DNA from: Barthelona sp. PCE
Taxonomy: Eukaryota; Metamonada: BaSk clade
Assembly (NCBI GenBank): GCA_040285745.1
Contig: JAUFOR010000002.1
Span: forward strand, 1,240,001-1,304,000
Reading direction: 5' to 3'
DNA: 64,000 nt
Part shown: positions 28,835 to 37,791 of the stretch, one piece after another
Layout of the letters: each line of letters opens with the position of its first letter
Numbering within the stretch: position 1 is the first letter of the stretch
Notes under the pieces: generated by a model
Databases searched by the model: none
Told to the model about the DNA's origin: nothing
What the model saw: the letters and a program-made list of their open reading frames with translations, nothing else
Made by a program: the position numbers and the translations under genes

Positions 28835-30644
28835 GGTAATCGAGTTCAAGACATCCGTCGTCGCAAGCCTCTACGAACCTGGACACATCCCAGCACTGTA
28901 CGTCCGCGGTTTCCAGCCCACAAAAGGAAAGTCCAGGAGATCAACGAAAGCCGCACATGTGACAAGACAATGTCTCGGACAAGACCTTATCTCTCTAGGC
29001 GAGTATGACCTCAAACGGAATGCGCTCAAGGTCGACAATGTTGCGAACGGGACTGCACACTGTACAGGTAAGCTCAAAATCGTCGAAGGATTCGATGACA
29101 CAAGATACACCGTCCCTCTATCGAATATGGCGATCATCACGAGAGACAACGAAAGAATCGAGGCAACAGTTCCGACTTACTCCGCAGCCACAAGCTTAGA
29201 GATAGTCATTCTCAAAGTGTGCAGAACCGGCGCGGAAGTAGATGTGATCCTCCCCGGACCACTCCCGTCTTGCCCATTGTGGGCTACAATCACACAAAAG
29301 ACCATCCCATTAAGTGATGGATCCATAAAGATAAGAGTTACGAGAGAAAAGGTTCTCGGCGGCGAACCCGAGGACTACAAGCCCGCTGGAGCACGCACTC
29401 AGAACCCGGTACAGGTACGGGGCAAATCACTATCTCTGGCAGATCTGTTCGCCATCCCACCGTCGATGGACTACGACGAAGTGCTCGAACTCTTTCTGAA
29501 AAAAGGAGCGCACCAACCAACGAGGAACATGCTACATCGCTTCGGGAACTTCGTTCAAAAGGTGCACAGCACAGAAATAGTGGACGTCGCATGCCCAGGA
29601 AACGAAAAGAGACTTGAAGAGCTGATAATCGAGTTCAGATTCAGACTCGAACAGGAAACAAAATCGAAGAGGCGTGCGAACGGCGACACCACCGAAGTAT
29701 GGAGGTACACCTCAGATACGATTAACAGTTACATTTTCCACCTGCGTAAAGGACTGCTGGTTCTGAAAATGTTCATCACCGACAAGAAATCTCTCCTCAC
29801 GACCGAAGAACTCGAGCAACTCGTCCAGCTTAGGGCGGCAGTAATCAGATGCACACTGAGCGAGAGCTCAGAAACACAGAAATTCGCCATCAGCACGTCA
29901 GCAATCAGATTCCTGGCGGCAAGAGAGATTGAAGAGCTTAAAGCACTGGTCCAGGAAGGTACCACGAAGAAGAAGGCCCTTCAGAAGCTAAACAAAGTAA
30001 GAAGAAGAATTGCTATGATGTCATCAATGTACAACTTAGGATGCAGAGCGGCGTCTCTTGCCGCAGTCAAGACCCACCAAATTGAAGTCTCAAAATCCGG
30101 CGATGTCACGGTAACGCTGGACAAAGTGAAGAACCAACAGGGTCGACCAACCAGCTACATGATCCCCAGAAACGTATGGGAGCTGGGCACACTGCACGAC
30201 TATTTAAACGACGCTGTGCAAAGAGCAAAAGAAGGAGGTAAAGAGTTTATTTTCTCGAACGGCGGAGAAGCCCAGAGCGTCTCGAATGCATTAAACACCA
30301 TGTTCCGAGATTACAACGAGAAAATCAAGCAATCTGACCACAAGAATGCAAGCAAATTCAGAGTATTCAAAATGACAGCTCATGGCCTTAGAGCCGGCAG
30401 GGCAAAAGAGATAGCACAACATCCAGATGCGACTGTACGAGTATCAGCGCAAGGAATGGGTCTCTGGAAGGATGTGAAGGCGATGAACCTTGACTATCTC
30501 ACGAAACCACTATTGACGTTTGAGGAACGAGAGGTGTTGAGTCCGATGGAATTGGAAGGATGGGTTTTAGGCCACTTCCCGGACGAAACACCCTCTACAC
30601 GTGAAGGCGAGCCTTCCCACGTGAGCGTTCCCCGACGTCAATAA
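28686..30644 (+). CDS. yr: Retrotransposon tyrosine recombinase (with RNase H C-terminus at its start)
   Basis: 652 residues from ATG 28686. The in-frame GTG at 28683 is also possible. The first 25 residues carry the end of RNase H (IYINSEQNYLPDSISR, supplying the last Asp). Residues about 30-290 form an unidentified, partly beta-rich region. A recombinase follows, with a helical core-binding domain (about 300-420) and a catalytic domain. Catalytic residues are visible: Arg in LGCRAASLAAVK, Lys in LDKVKNQQG, HxxR in TAHGLRAGRAKE, Trp in GMGLWKDV and Tyr in NLDYL. The order and spacing are those of DIRS-order recombinases. The last 27 codons lie inside repeat B1, and AATAAA overlaps the stop codon. 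Confidence 0.88.
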   Translation: MELCEMWDVIVTPIYINSEQNYLPDSISRGASSESWTNSTTFVHEILPARVIEFKTSVVASLYEPGHIPALYVRGFQPTKGKSRRSTKAAHVTRQCLGQDLISLGEYDLKRNALKVDNVANGTAHCTGKLKIVEGFDDTRYTVPLSNMAIITRDNERIEATVPTYSAATSLEIVILKVCRTGAEVDVILPGPLPSCPLWATITQKTIPLSDGSIKIRVTREKVLGGEPEDYKPAGARTQNPVQVRGKSLSLADLFAIPPSMDYDEVLELFLKKGAHQPTRNMLHRFGNFVQKVHSTEIVDVACPGNEKRLEELIIEFRFRLEQETKSKRRANGDTTEVWRYTSDTINSYIFHLRKGLLVLKMFITDKKSLLTTEELEQLVQLRAAVIRCTLSESSETQKFAISTSAIRFLAAREIEELKALVQEGTTKKKALQKLNKVRRRIAMMSSMYNLGCRAASLAAVKTHQIEVSKSGDVTVTLDKVKNQQGRPTSYMIPRNVWELGTLHDYLNDAVQRAKEGGKEFIFSNGGEAQSVSNALNTMFRDYNEKIKQSDHKNASKFRVFKMTAHGLRAGRAKEIAQHPDATVRVSAQGMGLWKDVKAMNLDYLTKPLLTFEEREVLSPMELEGWVLGHFPDETPSTREGEPSHVSVPRRQ

Positions 30645-30660
30645 ACCTACTTCAGTATAA
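30562..30660 (+). repeat. Split direct repeat B1
   Basis: 99 bp, GGGTTTTAGGCC to CAGTATAA, identical by eye to B2. It overlaps the end of the recombinase gene. It contains a hairpin (30598-30623): CACGTG-AAGGC-GA-GCCTT-CC-CACGTG, a near-perfect inverted repeat with a two-base bulge. Confidence 0.93.
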
Positions 30661-30794
30661 GGTGACATACAGGCGCTAGCCTTCAGACTTTATACTTGAG
30701 GTAGTAAACAGCGGAGGGGGACGAAGCGAACCGTCATGTGTAGTAGGTGTCCGTAGGACCCGATACGGTTTTTCTTACCTTTTTCAAAAAAAAA
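30661..30794 (+). repeat. Split direct repeat A2
   Basis: 134 bp copy of A1 with nine instead of eight terminal A. It lies between the two B copies. The B1/A2 junction (CAGTATAA next to GGTGACAT) is the sequence expected at the joint of a circular replication intermediate. Confidence 0.93.
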
Positions 30795-30893
30795 GGGTTT
30801 TAGGCCACTTCCCGGACGAAACACCCTCTACACGTGAAGGCGAGCCTTCCCACGTGAGCGTTCCCCGACGTCAATAAACCTACTTCAGTATAA
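30795..30893 (+). repeat. Split direct repeat B2 (right end of the element)
   Basis: 99 bp copy of B1 with the same hairpin (30831-30856) and AATAAA (30873-30878). The right boundary is set where identity with B1 ends. The copy carries the recombinase C-terminal codons without the rest of the gene. Confidence 0.93.
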
Positions 30894-31036
30894 ATTTACA
30901 GATTCATCTGCTACTGTATGATTCCCCTGTACCAGCCACAATGAATCATAAATCTGATGAAGGAACAGCTTCTGTAACAATTTTCACGGATTCAATCAAA
31001 AATTTTTTCAATTAAAGGTATAAGGTATATATTATA

Positions 31037-31600
31037 TCACTGATATTTAATCTTTTTGGAAGATATTTTGGAACCTACAATAATTGTAACAATTCCAATA
31101 AGCAAACCAATGATTGCTCCGATAAAAAGTTGCAAAACACTATGACAACCAAGATAATACCGAGAATAACACACAAACAGGCTCAATCCGATACTCCCTA
31201 CATATAATAAATTGTGATACATAAATGCGAAAAATGGTTTTTGACTGACAGAAGATTTTGCCAATCTGTGAGTCCCTAGATCGTATATAAAGATAGCTAA
31301 CCAGCAGAACATGAACTGTGCGTGGTCTGAAGGCATCCCATATCCTTCATTAACACATAGATCACGACCACTTGATGCGACACGTTCTCCTTTTAGTACA
31401 TCCTTAATAATACCATTGAGCATTGTGTTCAGTAGAAGAATAGCTGCTGTGCGCAGATATTTTAAGTCAAACTTCAGAAATCCTTGATAAAGTGCTGCAC
31501 CAAACAAAAAAGCCGGTATTATACTCCCAAAACATGCTAAAAACGATATAAAATCTCCGTCATCGTACACAAAGTACGTTAATTTGAACGGAACAATCAT
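31037..31600 (-). CDS. DOLPP1: Dolichyldiphosphatase-like PAP2 phosphatase
   Basis: 187 residues from ATG 31600. An upstream ATG at 31627 would add nine residues. There are four or five membrane helices. The PAP2 motifs are partly relaxed: KDVLKGERV for K-x6-RP, YGMPSDHAQF for PSGH, and SRYYLGCHSVLQ for SR-x5-H. The pattern GYGMPS-H-QFMFCW and the N-terminal FKLTYFVYDDGDFISFLACF resemble DOLPP1 more than lipid phosphate phosphatases or glucose-6-phosphatase. The enzyme would dephosphorylate dolichyl diphosphate on the ER lumenal face to recycle the N-glycosylation carrier. Confidence 0.8.
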   Translation of the reverse strand: MIVPFKLTYFVYDDGDFISFLACFGSIIPAFLFGAALYQGFLKFDLKYLRTAAILLLNTMLNGIIKDVLKGERVASSGRDLCVNEGYGMPSDHAQFMFCWLAIFIYDLGTHRLAKSSVSQKPFFAFMYHNLLYVGSIGLSLFVCYSRYYLGCHSVLQLFIGAIIGLLIGIVTIIVGSKISSKKIKYQ

Positions 31601-31795
31601 GAAACGGATATAAATATGAAAATACAACTTTTTCCAAATTCTTTCTTACCTTAAAATCTATAAAGCAAGGTTTACGTGAACTATATACCAATTCACATTG
31701 ATTAAAATAGAAAAAGAATATTAGAACAAAACCTGCATGTAATGAAATTGATCAAATTTACTATTAACAAAAATTCGTTCACCACAACGAAGTTA

Positions 31796-33886
31796 TTAGA
31801 AGTCTTGGAAGTCTCTGATCGAGTCAATAATCTCAAGAGAACTCGTCATTAACTCCAATTCCTGACGCAACATTTTGCGCTTTGCAACAGCAGATGCATC
31901 CTCTGCCAAGAGTTCTTCAACATTCTCACCCATCAACTTACTCAAAAGAACGTTATGCAAATCACGTTTTGAGCTGTCGATCAAGAAATGTTGAATCGCC
32001 TTCGGAACACTATCCAGAACCTTCTTACTAATAATTCGATAATAGTCTGTGAGCATGCGTTCCAACTGTGAAACATAAAATTCTTCATGATTGGACAGTT
32101 CACTATTAGGGATAAGGTGCTGGGGCAGGCCGGTATCAAGCAAAGTTACACGTGGAGCTGCAACCTTAGGTTCCGATGCTGCTGCTGGTTGACTGTTTTG
32201 CTGCTGCTGAAACTTACGACGGATCTTGGAAGTCATAGCATCAAAATCCTTGGCGACACCACCTTTCTGCTGTTGGTTCTGCTGCTGCAGTTGTTGGGCC
32301 TGTAATTCAAGCTCCTGTTGCTTCATCTTCTCGTTGATGATATCATCCATGTACTTATCTGGCGTTTGGAAATCTGGATGATTAATGTTGACGTAACTGA
32401 GCTCAATAGCAATGAGGTTATCAATCAATTTAACTGTTGGCTTAGCACAGTCTTCCAATACTGAACTGGAAATGGTTGCGACTGCTTCAATTAACCGATT
32501 GTAACGGGAAAAGTATTTATGAATACAAGCATGGAGAAGGGAGCTGAGTTCCTTGCACACAAGAGAAACAGCCAATTTAGATGGACGATGAAGCAATTGG
32601 AGTTGCTTCTTAGCCAAAGACTCAAATGCACTGTTTGGAGTGAAAACCGCCGTCTTTGTTCCCATTGCATTAAGAATGGCAATGCGAATGTCCTGCCTGT
32701 TGACTGTATTTGAAGGGTCTAATGTCTCAAAGTGTGCTGGTAGCTTATCGTTCAGAATGTATCCAATACGAGCACCGGGACTCAAATGCTTGGTCTCCTG
32801 AGATGAAGACCCGTCGAGGGCTGCGCGGTAGCTCTCTGTGAATGAAGCAAGCATGTCTACCAATGCGGCTTGAGGGTTACCGTCCAAAATGGAATTACCC
32901 ATCCTCGCCAGCTCCCTGTTAAGGTGTGTGATCGAACGCCTGATCGAATCTCTGATGCCCGGCAAACACGTCTTGATGTGCTGGATGAGGTGGTAGTTGA
33001 GAGTCTTTGCGAGGAACGGAACACCAAGCTTGGAAGCGTAAGGAGCATACTTCTCGTGAGTGTTAAAGTACACTGCTTCATCTCTGATTGCGTTTTTGAC
33101 CGTCTTTCCGTTCTGGATGTCCTCCTGGCTACGTAAAACGAGACCGATATAACCTAGCTGAAGAGGATAAACCTTGCCCTTCAAAATGTCAACGGCATCG
33201 GTTCCTCTGTCCATTAGATCAACCTTTGTGATGACACCCAGTGTTCTAGAGTGGTCAGGGTCGACTTCTGCTGCAAGTTGAAGTGCATCTGAAGTTGCGA
33301 TATCTGTGTTAGCTGGGGTAACGGCAAGAATAAATGCGTTGGGACGTCTGATGTATTTGAGACACATTTCCCTAATGAGGTGCTCGATATTCTTGTTTTG
33401 GTCACCAACTGGAACACGTGTGATTCCAGGAAGATCCACACAAGTTAGATTAACCACATCAGGTGAATATACCTTAAGATTGATTGGTAAATCGGAGATG
33501 TCTCGGCCAACACCAGTGATACGTTCAGTATCACGAACGATCTCAGCCTTAATTTCTTCAAAATCAACAAAAATTTCTCCTTTGCGATGAAGGAATTCAC
33601 CCCACTCGCGGTACTCCTTATTCTTGACAACAATGGGTTGCTCAACGCGAATAAGCTGAAGAACAAGTGGACGACGAGTACAAATACCGGATGATCGTGG
33701 AATACATTCTTTCTGCACAAGCGCATCAAGAACGGAACTCTTACCCGACGATTGGCTTCCAATAACGACGATTTGGGGCAAATCTAATGGGGGAAGCGAA
33801 TCAGAATTTTCGCGGTCATGCTGCTTTGATCGGATAGTAGTGTACAAATCTTGTAGCTGGTTGATGATTGGAATAAGTTTCTGCAT
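31796..33886 (-). CDS. Dynamin-related GTPase
   Basis: 696 residues. The GTPase domain has GSQSSGKSS (about 43-51), TRRPLVLQL, DLPGIT and TKVDLMD. The middle/stalk region follows (about 300-500) and a GTPase effector domain closes the protein (last 90 residues, beginning near FYVSQLERMLTDYYRI). A Q-rich insert of about 60 residues (QAQQLQQQNQQQ) sits where classical dynamins carry a PH domain. There is no PH or proline-rich tail. The layout is that of Vps1/Drp1-type dynamins, which pinch endosomal, Golgi, peroxisomal or mitochondrial membranes. The exact orthologue cannot be settled by eye. Confidence 0.93.
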   Translation of the reverse strand: MQKLIPIINQLQDLYTTIRSKQHDRENSDSLPPLDLPQIVVIGSQSSGKSSVLDALVQKECIPRSSGICTRRPLVLQLIRVEQPIVVKNKEYREWGEFLHRKGEIFVDFEEIKAEIVRDTERITGVGRDISDLPINLKVYSPDVVNLTCVDLPGITRVPVGDQNKNIEHLIREMCLKYIRRPNAFILAVTPANTDIATSDALQLAAEVDPDHSRTLGVITKVDLMDRGTDAVDILKGKVYPLQLGYIGLVLRSQEDIQNGKTVKNAIRDEAVYFNTHEKYAPYASKLGVPFLAKTLNYHLIQHIKTCLPGIRDSIRRSITHLNRELARMGNSILDGNPQAALVDMLASFTESYRAALDGSSSQETKHLSPGARIGYILNDKLPAHFETLDPSNTVNRQDIRIAILNAMGTKTAVFTPNSAFESLAKKQLQLLHRPSKLAVSLVCKELSSLLHACIHKYFSRYNRLIEAVATISSSVLEDCAKPTVKLIDNLIAIELSYVNINHPDFQTPDKYMDDIINEKMKQQELELQAQQLQQQNQQQKGGVAKDFDAMTSKIRRKFQQQQNSQPAAASEPKVAAPRVTLLDTGLPQHLIPNSELSNHEEFYVSQLERMLTDYYRIISKKVLDSVPKAIQHFLIDSSKRDLHNVLLSKLMGENVEELLAEDASAVAKRKMLRQELELMTSSLEIIDSIRDFQDF

Positions 33887-34046
33887 GTAAAATACGTTAT
33901 TGCAAAAAGAGAAAAACTAGATAAAATCGAAAACATTGTATTCTACCTTTTAAGCTTTATCATATTGTATGAACATTAGTAAAATCATTCTATACAAGAA
34001 ACCGAGCTCTATAAAGATGTAACAACATTATTTATTATAGAAATGA

Positions 34047-35744
34047 TTATTCACCACGCTTGATTTCAAAAGGCCACATAAGAATACCACCCATCATAAC
34101 GATGACGTTGTCGAAGCCATAACGACGAAGCATGGTCTGAGCCTGATAAGCACGGGCACTAACCTTACAGAAAATGATAATTGGCTTGTCACGGGGTAAC
34201 TCTTCATGACGAGTATGCAGCTGACCAAGAATAATGTGATCTGCCTGAGGAATACGCATCATTTTACGTTCACCAGGTGTACGAACATCAAGGAAAACAA
34301 AGTCTTTCTCCTCATCAAGCATCTTCTTGACTTCAAGGTTACGGACAACCTTAACACGGTTCTCTAAAATGTTCTTTGCAATGTTACAGGCTACGGCAAG
34401 GTTATCCATTGCCTTGGAGAAAGGCGGAGAGTAGCAGAAATCAGCCATGGCAACTTGGTCAATTGTGGCTTTCATCGTCATGGCCATAACAGCAACGTCA
34501 ACGTGCTTGACACCGTTGCTTGATGGACCGACAGTACTGAAACCAATAAGCATGCGGGATTCATTCTCAACAATCAACTTTGTGAATAAAGGTTTCATAC
34601 CTTTCATAAACCACACACGATCAGGTCCAGGGCTGAGAACAACAGTATAAGCAACACCTCTCCTCTCGGCCTCTTTCTCGCTAAGACCAGTACGACAACA
34701 ACAAAAATCAAAGACCTTACAGACTGCACTTCCAAGAACACCAGTCATTTTCTCATCCTGACCTGTCAAATGTGAGCCGATGACATGACCAGCACGGTTG
34801 GAAACGGAACCGAGAGGGGCATATACCTGTTCACCGGTAATGATATTGGTAACTAAAGCAACATCACCACCAGCATAGATGTTGGGATCGGAAGTCCTGC
34901 AGAACTCATCAACGAGAATACCACCTTTAGCATGACATGTGATACCGCATTCCTTAGCGATAGCATCGTTAGGACGAACACCAACAGACATGATTACAAG
35001 ACTGGCATCAATGGTGTTTTCTTCACCGAGTTTAATACGCTTAACGACACCGTCTTCTCCCTCAAATCCCTTGCAGAATGTGTTGAGATGGATTTTAACA
35101 CCCTTTGATTTAACATGACGACGAACTAATAGTTCCATATCCTTATCCATCATTGTGAGGATTTGATCCATACCTTCAACAATTGTAATGTTACGGAAAC
35201 CCATCTCGTAGAACTCAGAAGCCATCTCCATTCCGATAAGACCTGCTCCGACAACAACAACGGGGTAAGTTTCCTTCTCCTCTTCAGGAACACTCTTCAG
35301 GTGCTCAACGAGGGGATGGGCCTCTTCATATCCCTTAACAACGTGTACACCCTTGAGATCAGCACCCTCAATAGGGGGTACAAAAGGGCGTGAACCGGTT
35401 GCGATAACAAGCTTATCGTAGTCCATCTCAAAAACATTACCCTCCTTGAGATTCTTGACCTGAAGCTTCATGTTCTGTCTATCAATGGAGACAACTTCGT
35501 GCTCCATGAGCGTATCAACCATTTTGGCCTTCTTTAACCACATGGGAGTTCTCTCGACACCAACAGGGGTCATTGTCAAAAGAGGTACTCTGTCGCTTGC
35601 AATCAGGTAGGGTAAGCCACATGTGGCGGGTGTGATATAGCTTCTTTTCTCAATAATTGTGACATCAGCATTATCAACAGCACGTGCAAAACGTGAGGCA
35701 GCTCGAGGTCCACAGGCGGATGCTCCAATACAGACAACTTTCAT
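34047..35744 (-). CDS. CoA-disulfide reductase / NADH oxidase-type flavoprotein with C-terminal rhodanese domain
   Basis: 565 residues. The FAD-binding Rossmann fold is at the N-terminus (CIGASACGPRAA). The redox-active cysteine is in PATCGLPYL (about residue 42-43), as in CoADR and NADH oxidases. ATGSRPFVPP, the NAD-binding GAGLIGMEMASEF and IYAGGDVAL follow, then the dimerisation domain. The last 110 residues are a rhodanese domain with active-site FCKVSARA. Such CoADR-rhodanese fusions reduce CoA-disulfide, CoA-persulfide or polysulfide and are mainly bacterial. In anaerobic protists they are usually read as laterally acquired redox enzymes. There is no targeting sequence, so it is likely cytosolic. 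A TCACTT motif sits about 12 nt upstream of the ATG. Confidence 0.9.
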   Translation of the reverse strand: MKVVCIGASACGPRAASRFARAVDNADVTIIEKRSYITPATCGLPYLIASDRVPLLTMTPVGVERTPMWLKKAKMVDTLMEHEVVSIDRQNMKLQVKNLKEGNVFEMDYDKLVIATGSRPFVPPIEGADLKGVHVVKGYEEAHPLVEHLKSVPEEEKETYPVVVVGAGLIGMEMASEFYEMGFRNITIVEGMDQILTMMDKDMELLVRRHVKSKGVKIHLNTFCKGFEGEDGVVKRIKLGEENTIDASLVIMSVGVRPNDAIAKECGITCHAKGGILVDEFCRTSDPNIYAGGDVALVTNIITGEQVYAPLGSVSNRAGHVIGSHLTGQDEKMTGVLGSAVCKVFDFCCCRTGLSEKEAERRGVAYTVVLSPGPDRVWFMKGMKPLFTKLIVENESRMLIGFSTVGPSSNGVKHVDVAVMAMTMKATIDQVAMADFCYSPPFSKAMDNLAVACNIAKNILENRVKVVRNLEVKKMLDEEKDFVFLDVRTPGERKMMRIPQADHIILGQLHTRHEELPRDKPIIIFCKVSARAYQAQTMLRRYGFDNVIVMMGGILMWPFEIKRGE

Positions 35745-36636
35745 TACAACGTAAAAAGTGAATAGAAACTTGAAACGATAAGGGAAGAAAAATATAATTC
35801 AATAGGATTGAGAAGTAAAGACTTCCATACATCAGTCTCTTCGCTTTCAGTGAATATAAGCACATTTATACTAATGAAAGAAGCTTATATAGCTTAGAAA
35901 ATCAGATAGCATAATATGGTTAACAACCAGCTTTATTGATCTCTTTTTCGGCTATGATCATACGTATTCTGCAGTTTTTCATCAAAAACAGGTTAAAAAA
36001 GAATGAAATATCAAAAACCAGTTTTCCGGTGAAATATCATTTAACATCTTGATATGCACATAGCACACGAGTTTAAATTCCTTTTCATGGTAAAGCACAG
36101 CTGAAAAACATTTTAAGAATGGTTAAATATGTAAAAACTCACTTCGCAAATATACAGTAAATAAGATAGCTTGACTGTGTATAACTTACATCAAATGGCT
36201 GCTGGGGAGTTTAACTTGGAGAAAAATTGTGCAAAATTGCTCATCAACTTCATTTGGGCTTTTCACATGTTATTTTGATGGTTGTACGAAAATCAGCGTT
36301 CATAACATTTATAAAAAACTGTGAATATTGTTAAATGAACAACCTGCATTTTCCTCACCTCACACACCTTAACCATTTATTGTCAAATACATAACAAAAA
36401 TCAGGTATATACCTTCAAACCATGCTTTATTCACTGAATTTGAAAAGAATAAGCCCGAGAAAAAGAAGAAAAAATCAATAGCGACTCCAACTTGCTGCTA
36501 TCATGGTTTCTGTTTCCATTTTAGTTTCGACAGTGTTTTTTTAGTTTTGGCAGTGTAAACGACGCCCCCGCGGTGCACATCGCGAAACCGGAGCCGTTAG
36601 GTCTGAACGAAGATACAGAAACTATTTATTCTAGAT
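35745..36636. other. Long intergenic region, 892 bp
   Basis: This is the largest gene-free stretch outside the element. It is mostly AT-rich with no convincing ORF. Near its end two similar short units stand in tandem (36520-36540 and 36541-36560, both of the form TTTTAGTTT-GACAGTGT/GGCAGTGT). A G+C-rich patch follows (36560-36600, GACGCCCCCGCGGTGCACATC...). The patch lies in the probable 3' UTR of the transporter gene and could be a structured 3' element or a small RNA. I cannot assign it. Confidence 0.45.
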
Positions 36637-37791
36637 CTACTCCTCGGCGGGGCGAGCGGGCTCCTCGACATCTTCGGTCTCCTTGGGGGTGGGGTAGAAG
36701 AAACCAGGGACCTTGAGGGACTTATTGTAAATAAGAGTAGCGATGACGAGCACGATGAAACCGAAGAGCTCAAGATAAGAGTAGATAGTCCATGCCTCAC
36801 CGAAGTCCTTGGAAATCCAGTAGTAGATACCGAGATCGACAACCCAGATAGCGACAGTACGGAGAGCCTCGAAGAGAGTTCTGTGAGTGGCGGAAAGAGC
36901 GCTGGTGATCATCATACCGAACATGTTAAGACCAAGGATACAGCCGAAGTAGATGCCGGTGAAGACCTTGATATGAAAGTTGGTTCTGAGAACGTAGAAG
37001 TCATCAATTACGTCTTCACCCCAGGACTTGTGCTTGAACAATTGGGCAAGAGGAAGGAAGACGACAAGACAGAGAATGGATCCCCAGCCACCTTCACAGC
37101 CAACGACAAGAGCATCGGGAGCATCATGGGACTTGAGAAGGAAGCGCTCGCAGATGATCTGAGAGGCCTGGATGAACTGAGAAATAACAACGAGGAGGCA
37201 GCCAATGAGCTGAGCAAAACCATCGTTATCGTTCTCATCAGCACCAGCGCCGGAGAGGACTGAGGAGTAACCAACGAAGAAAACACCGACGAAAGCAAGA
37301 ATAACACCAAACCACTGGGCACCAATCTTCTTCTCAGTTTTCAACTGCTTGGCGAAGAAAACTTCAAGAATGGCGGCGAAGGCGATCATGACAGCACGAA
37401 GGCACTGCATGACGGAAACGCTGATCAAAACGAGACCGAAGCTCATAACCGTGGTGGCAAGGAGATCAAGAGTGGCGGGAATGGCAACAAGGAATGCAAC
37501 GATGGGCTCTGGGACGCCAGGAACCTTCTCGGACTTGTCGAAGTTGTCGCCTAGGAGGGGCTGAGCCTCACGATGCTTCTTCTTCAACTTCTTCATGTCG
37601 ATAGCGTTCTTGATCAGGGCAAGTGACATAGCAAGGAACATAATCAATGTTTGGAACCAAGGCCTCTCAAAAAAAACGGTTAAGCCGTGGGAATTAACAA
37701 CCTTCGTTTGCATGAGGATCTTGGCGCTGATCATCGTGCCTGTTCCAAAAAGGAAGAAGAATGGAAGTATAATTGACAGAGGAAGACCCAT
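36637..37791 (-). CDS. SLC35F6-like drug/metabolite-superfamily transporter
   Basis: 384 residues with about ten membrane helices. The first helix carries FGTGTMISAKILMQ, followed by a hydrophilic loop with ERPWFQT. The central phrase SVSVMQCLRAVMIAFAAILEVFF is the conserved substrate-site helix pair of the family (compare SSFQMLRGAVIIFTG in SLC35F6), followed by QWFGVILAFVGVFFVGYSS. The C-terminus is cytosolic and acidic with proline. Transporters of this group move nucleotide sugars or related compounds across Golgi, lysosomal or mitochondrial membranes. The substrate here is unknown. Codon use is more G+C-rich than in most neighbours, as in a highly expressed gene. Confidence 0.85.
   Translation of the reverse strand: MGLPLSIILPFFFLFGTGTMISAKILMQTKVVNSHGLTVFFERPWFQTLIMFLAMSLALIKNAIDMKKLKKKHREAQPLLGDNFDKSEKVPGVPEPIVAFLVAIPATLDLLATTVMSFGLVLISVSVMQCLRAVMIAFAAILEVFFAKQLKTEKKIGAQWFGVILAFVGVFFVGYSSVLSGAGADENDNDGFAQLIGCLLVVISQFIQASQIICERFLLKSHDAPDALVVGCEGGWGSILCLVVFLPLAQLFKHKSWGEDVIDDFYVLRTNFHIKVFTGIYFGCILGLNMFGMMITSALSATHRTLFEALRTVAIWVVDLGIYYWISKDFGEAWTIYSYLELFGFIVLVIATLIYNKSLKVPGFFYPTPKETEDVEEPARPAEE

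Larger units (their letters stand above)
24811..30893 (+). mobile_element. Tyrosine-recombinase retrotransposon with split direct repeats (PAT/Ngaro-like architecture)
   Basis: This is a complete element of about 6.1 kb. Its ends are A1 (24811-24943), then coding DNA, then B1 (30562-30660), A2 (30661-30794) and B2 (30795-30893). A1 and A2 differ only in the length of an A run. B1 and B2 look identical. It encodes a small ORF, a Gag-like ORF, RT-RNase H and a tyrosine recombinase. No integrase, protease, LTR or methyltransferase is seen. The order A1-genes-B1-A2-B2 is the one known for PAT and Ngaro elements of the DIRS order, which integrate a circular intermediate by the recombinase without target duplication. 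Consistently, no duplication flanks it (left flank ends AATATTC, right flank starts ATTTACAG). It is richer in G+C than the neighbouring genes. Confidence 0.93.

Noticed and set aside
24811-30893. LTR retrotransposon
   Set aside because: The terminal repeats are split and rearranged (A, BAB), there is no DDE integrase or aspartic protease, and a tyrosine recombinase is present.
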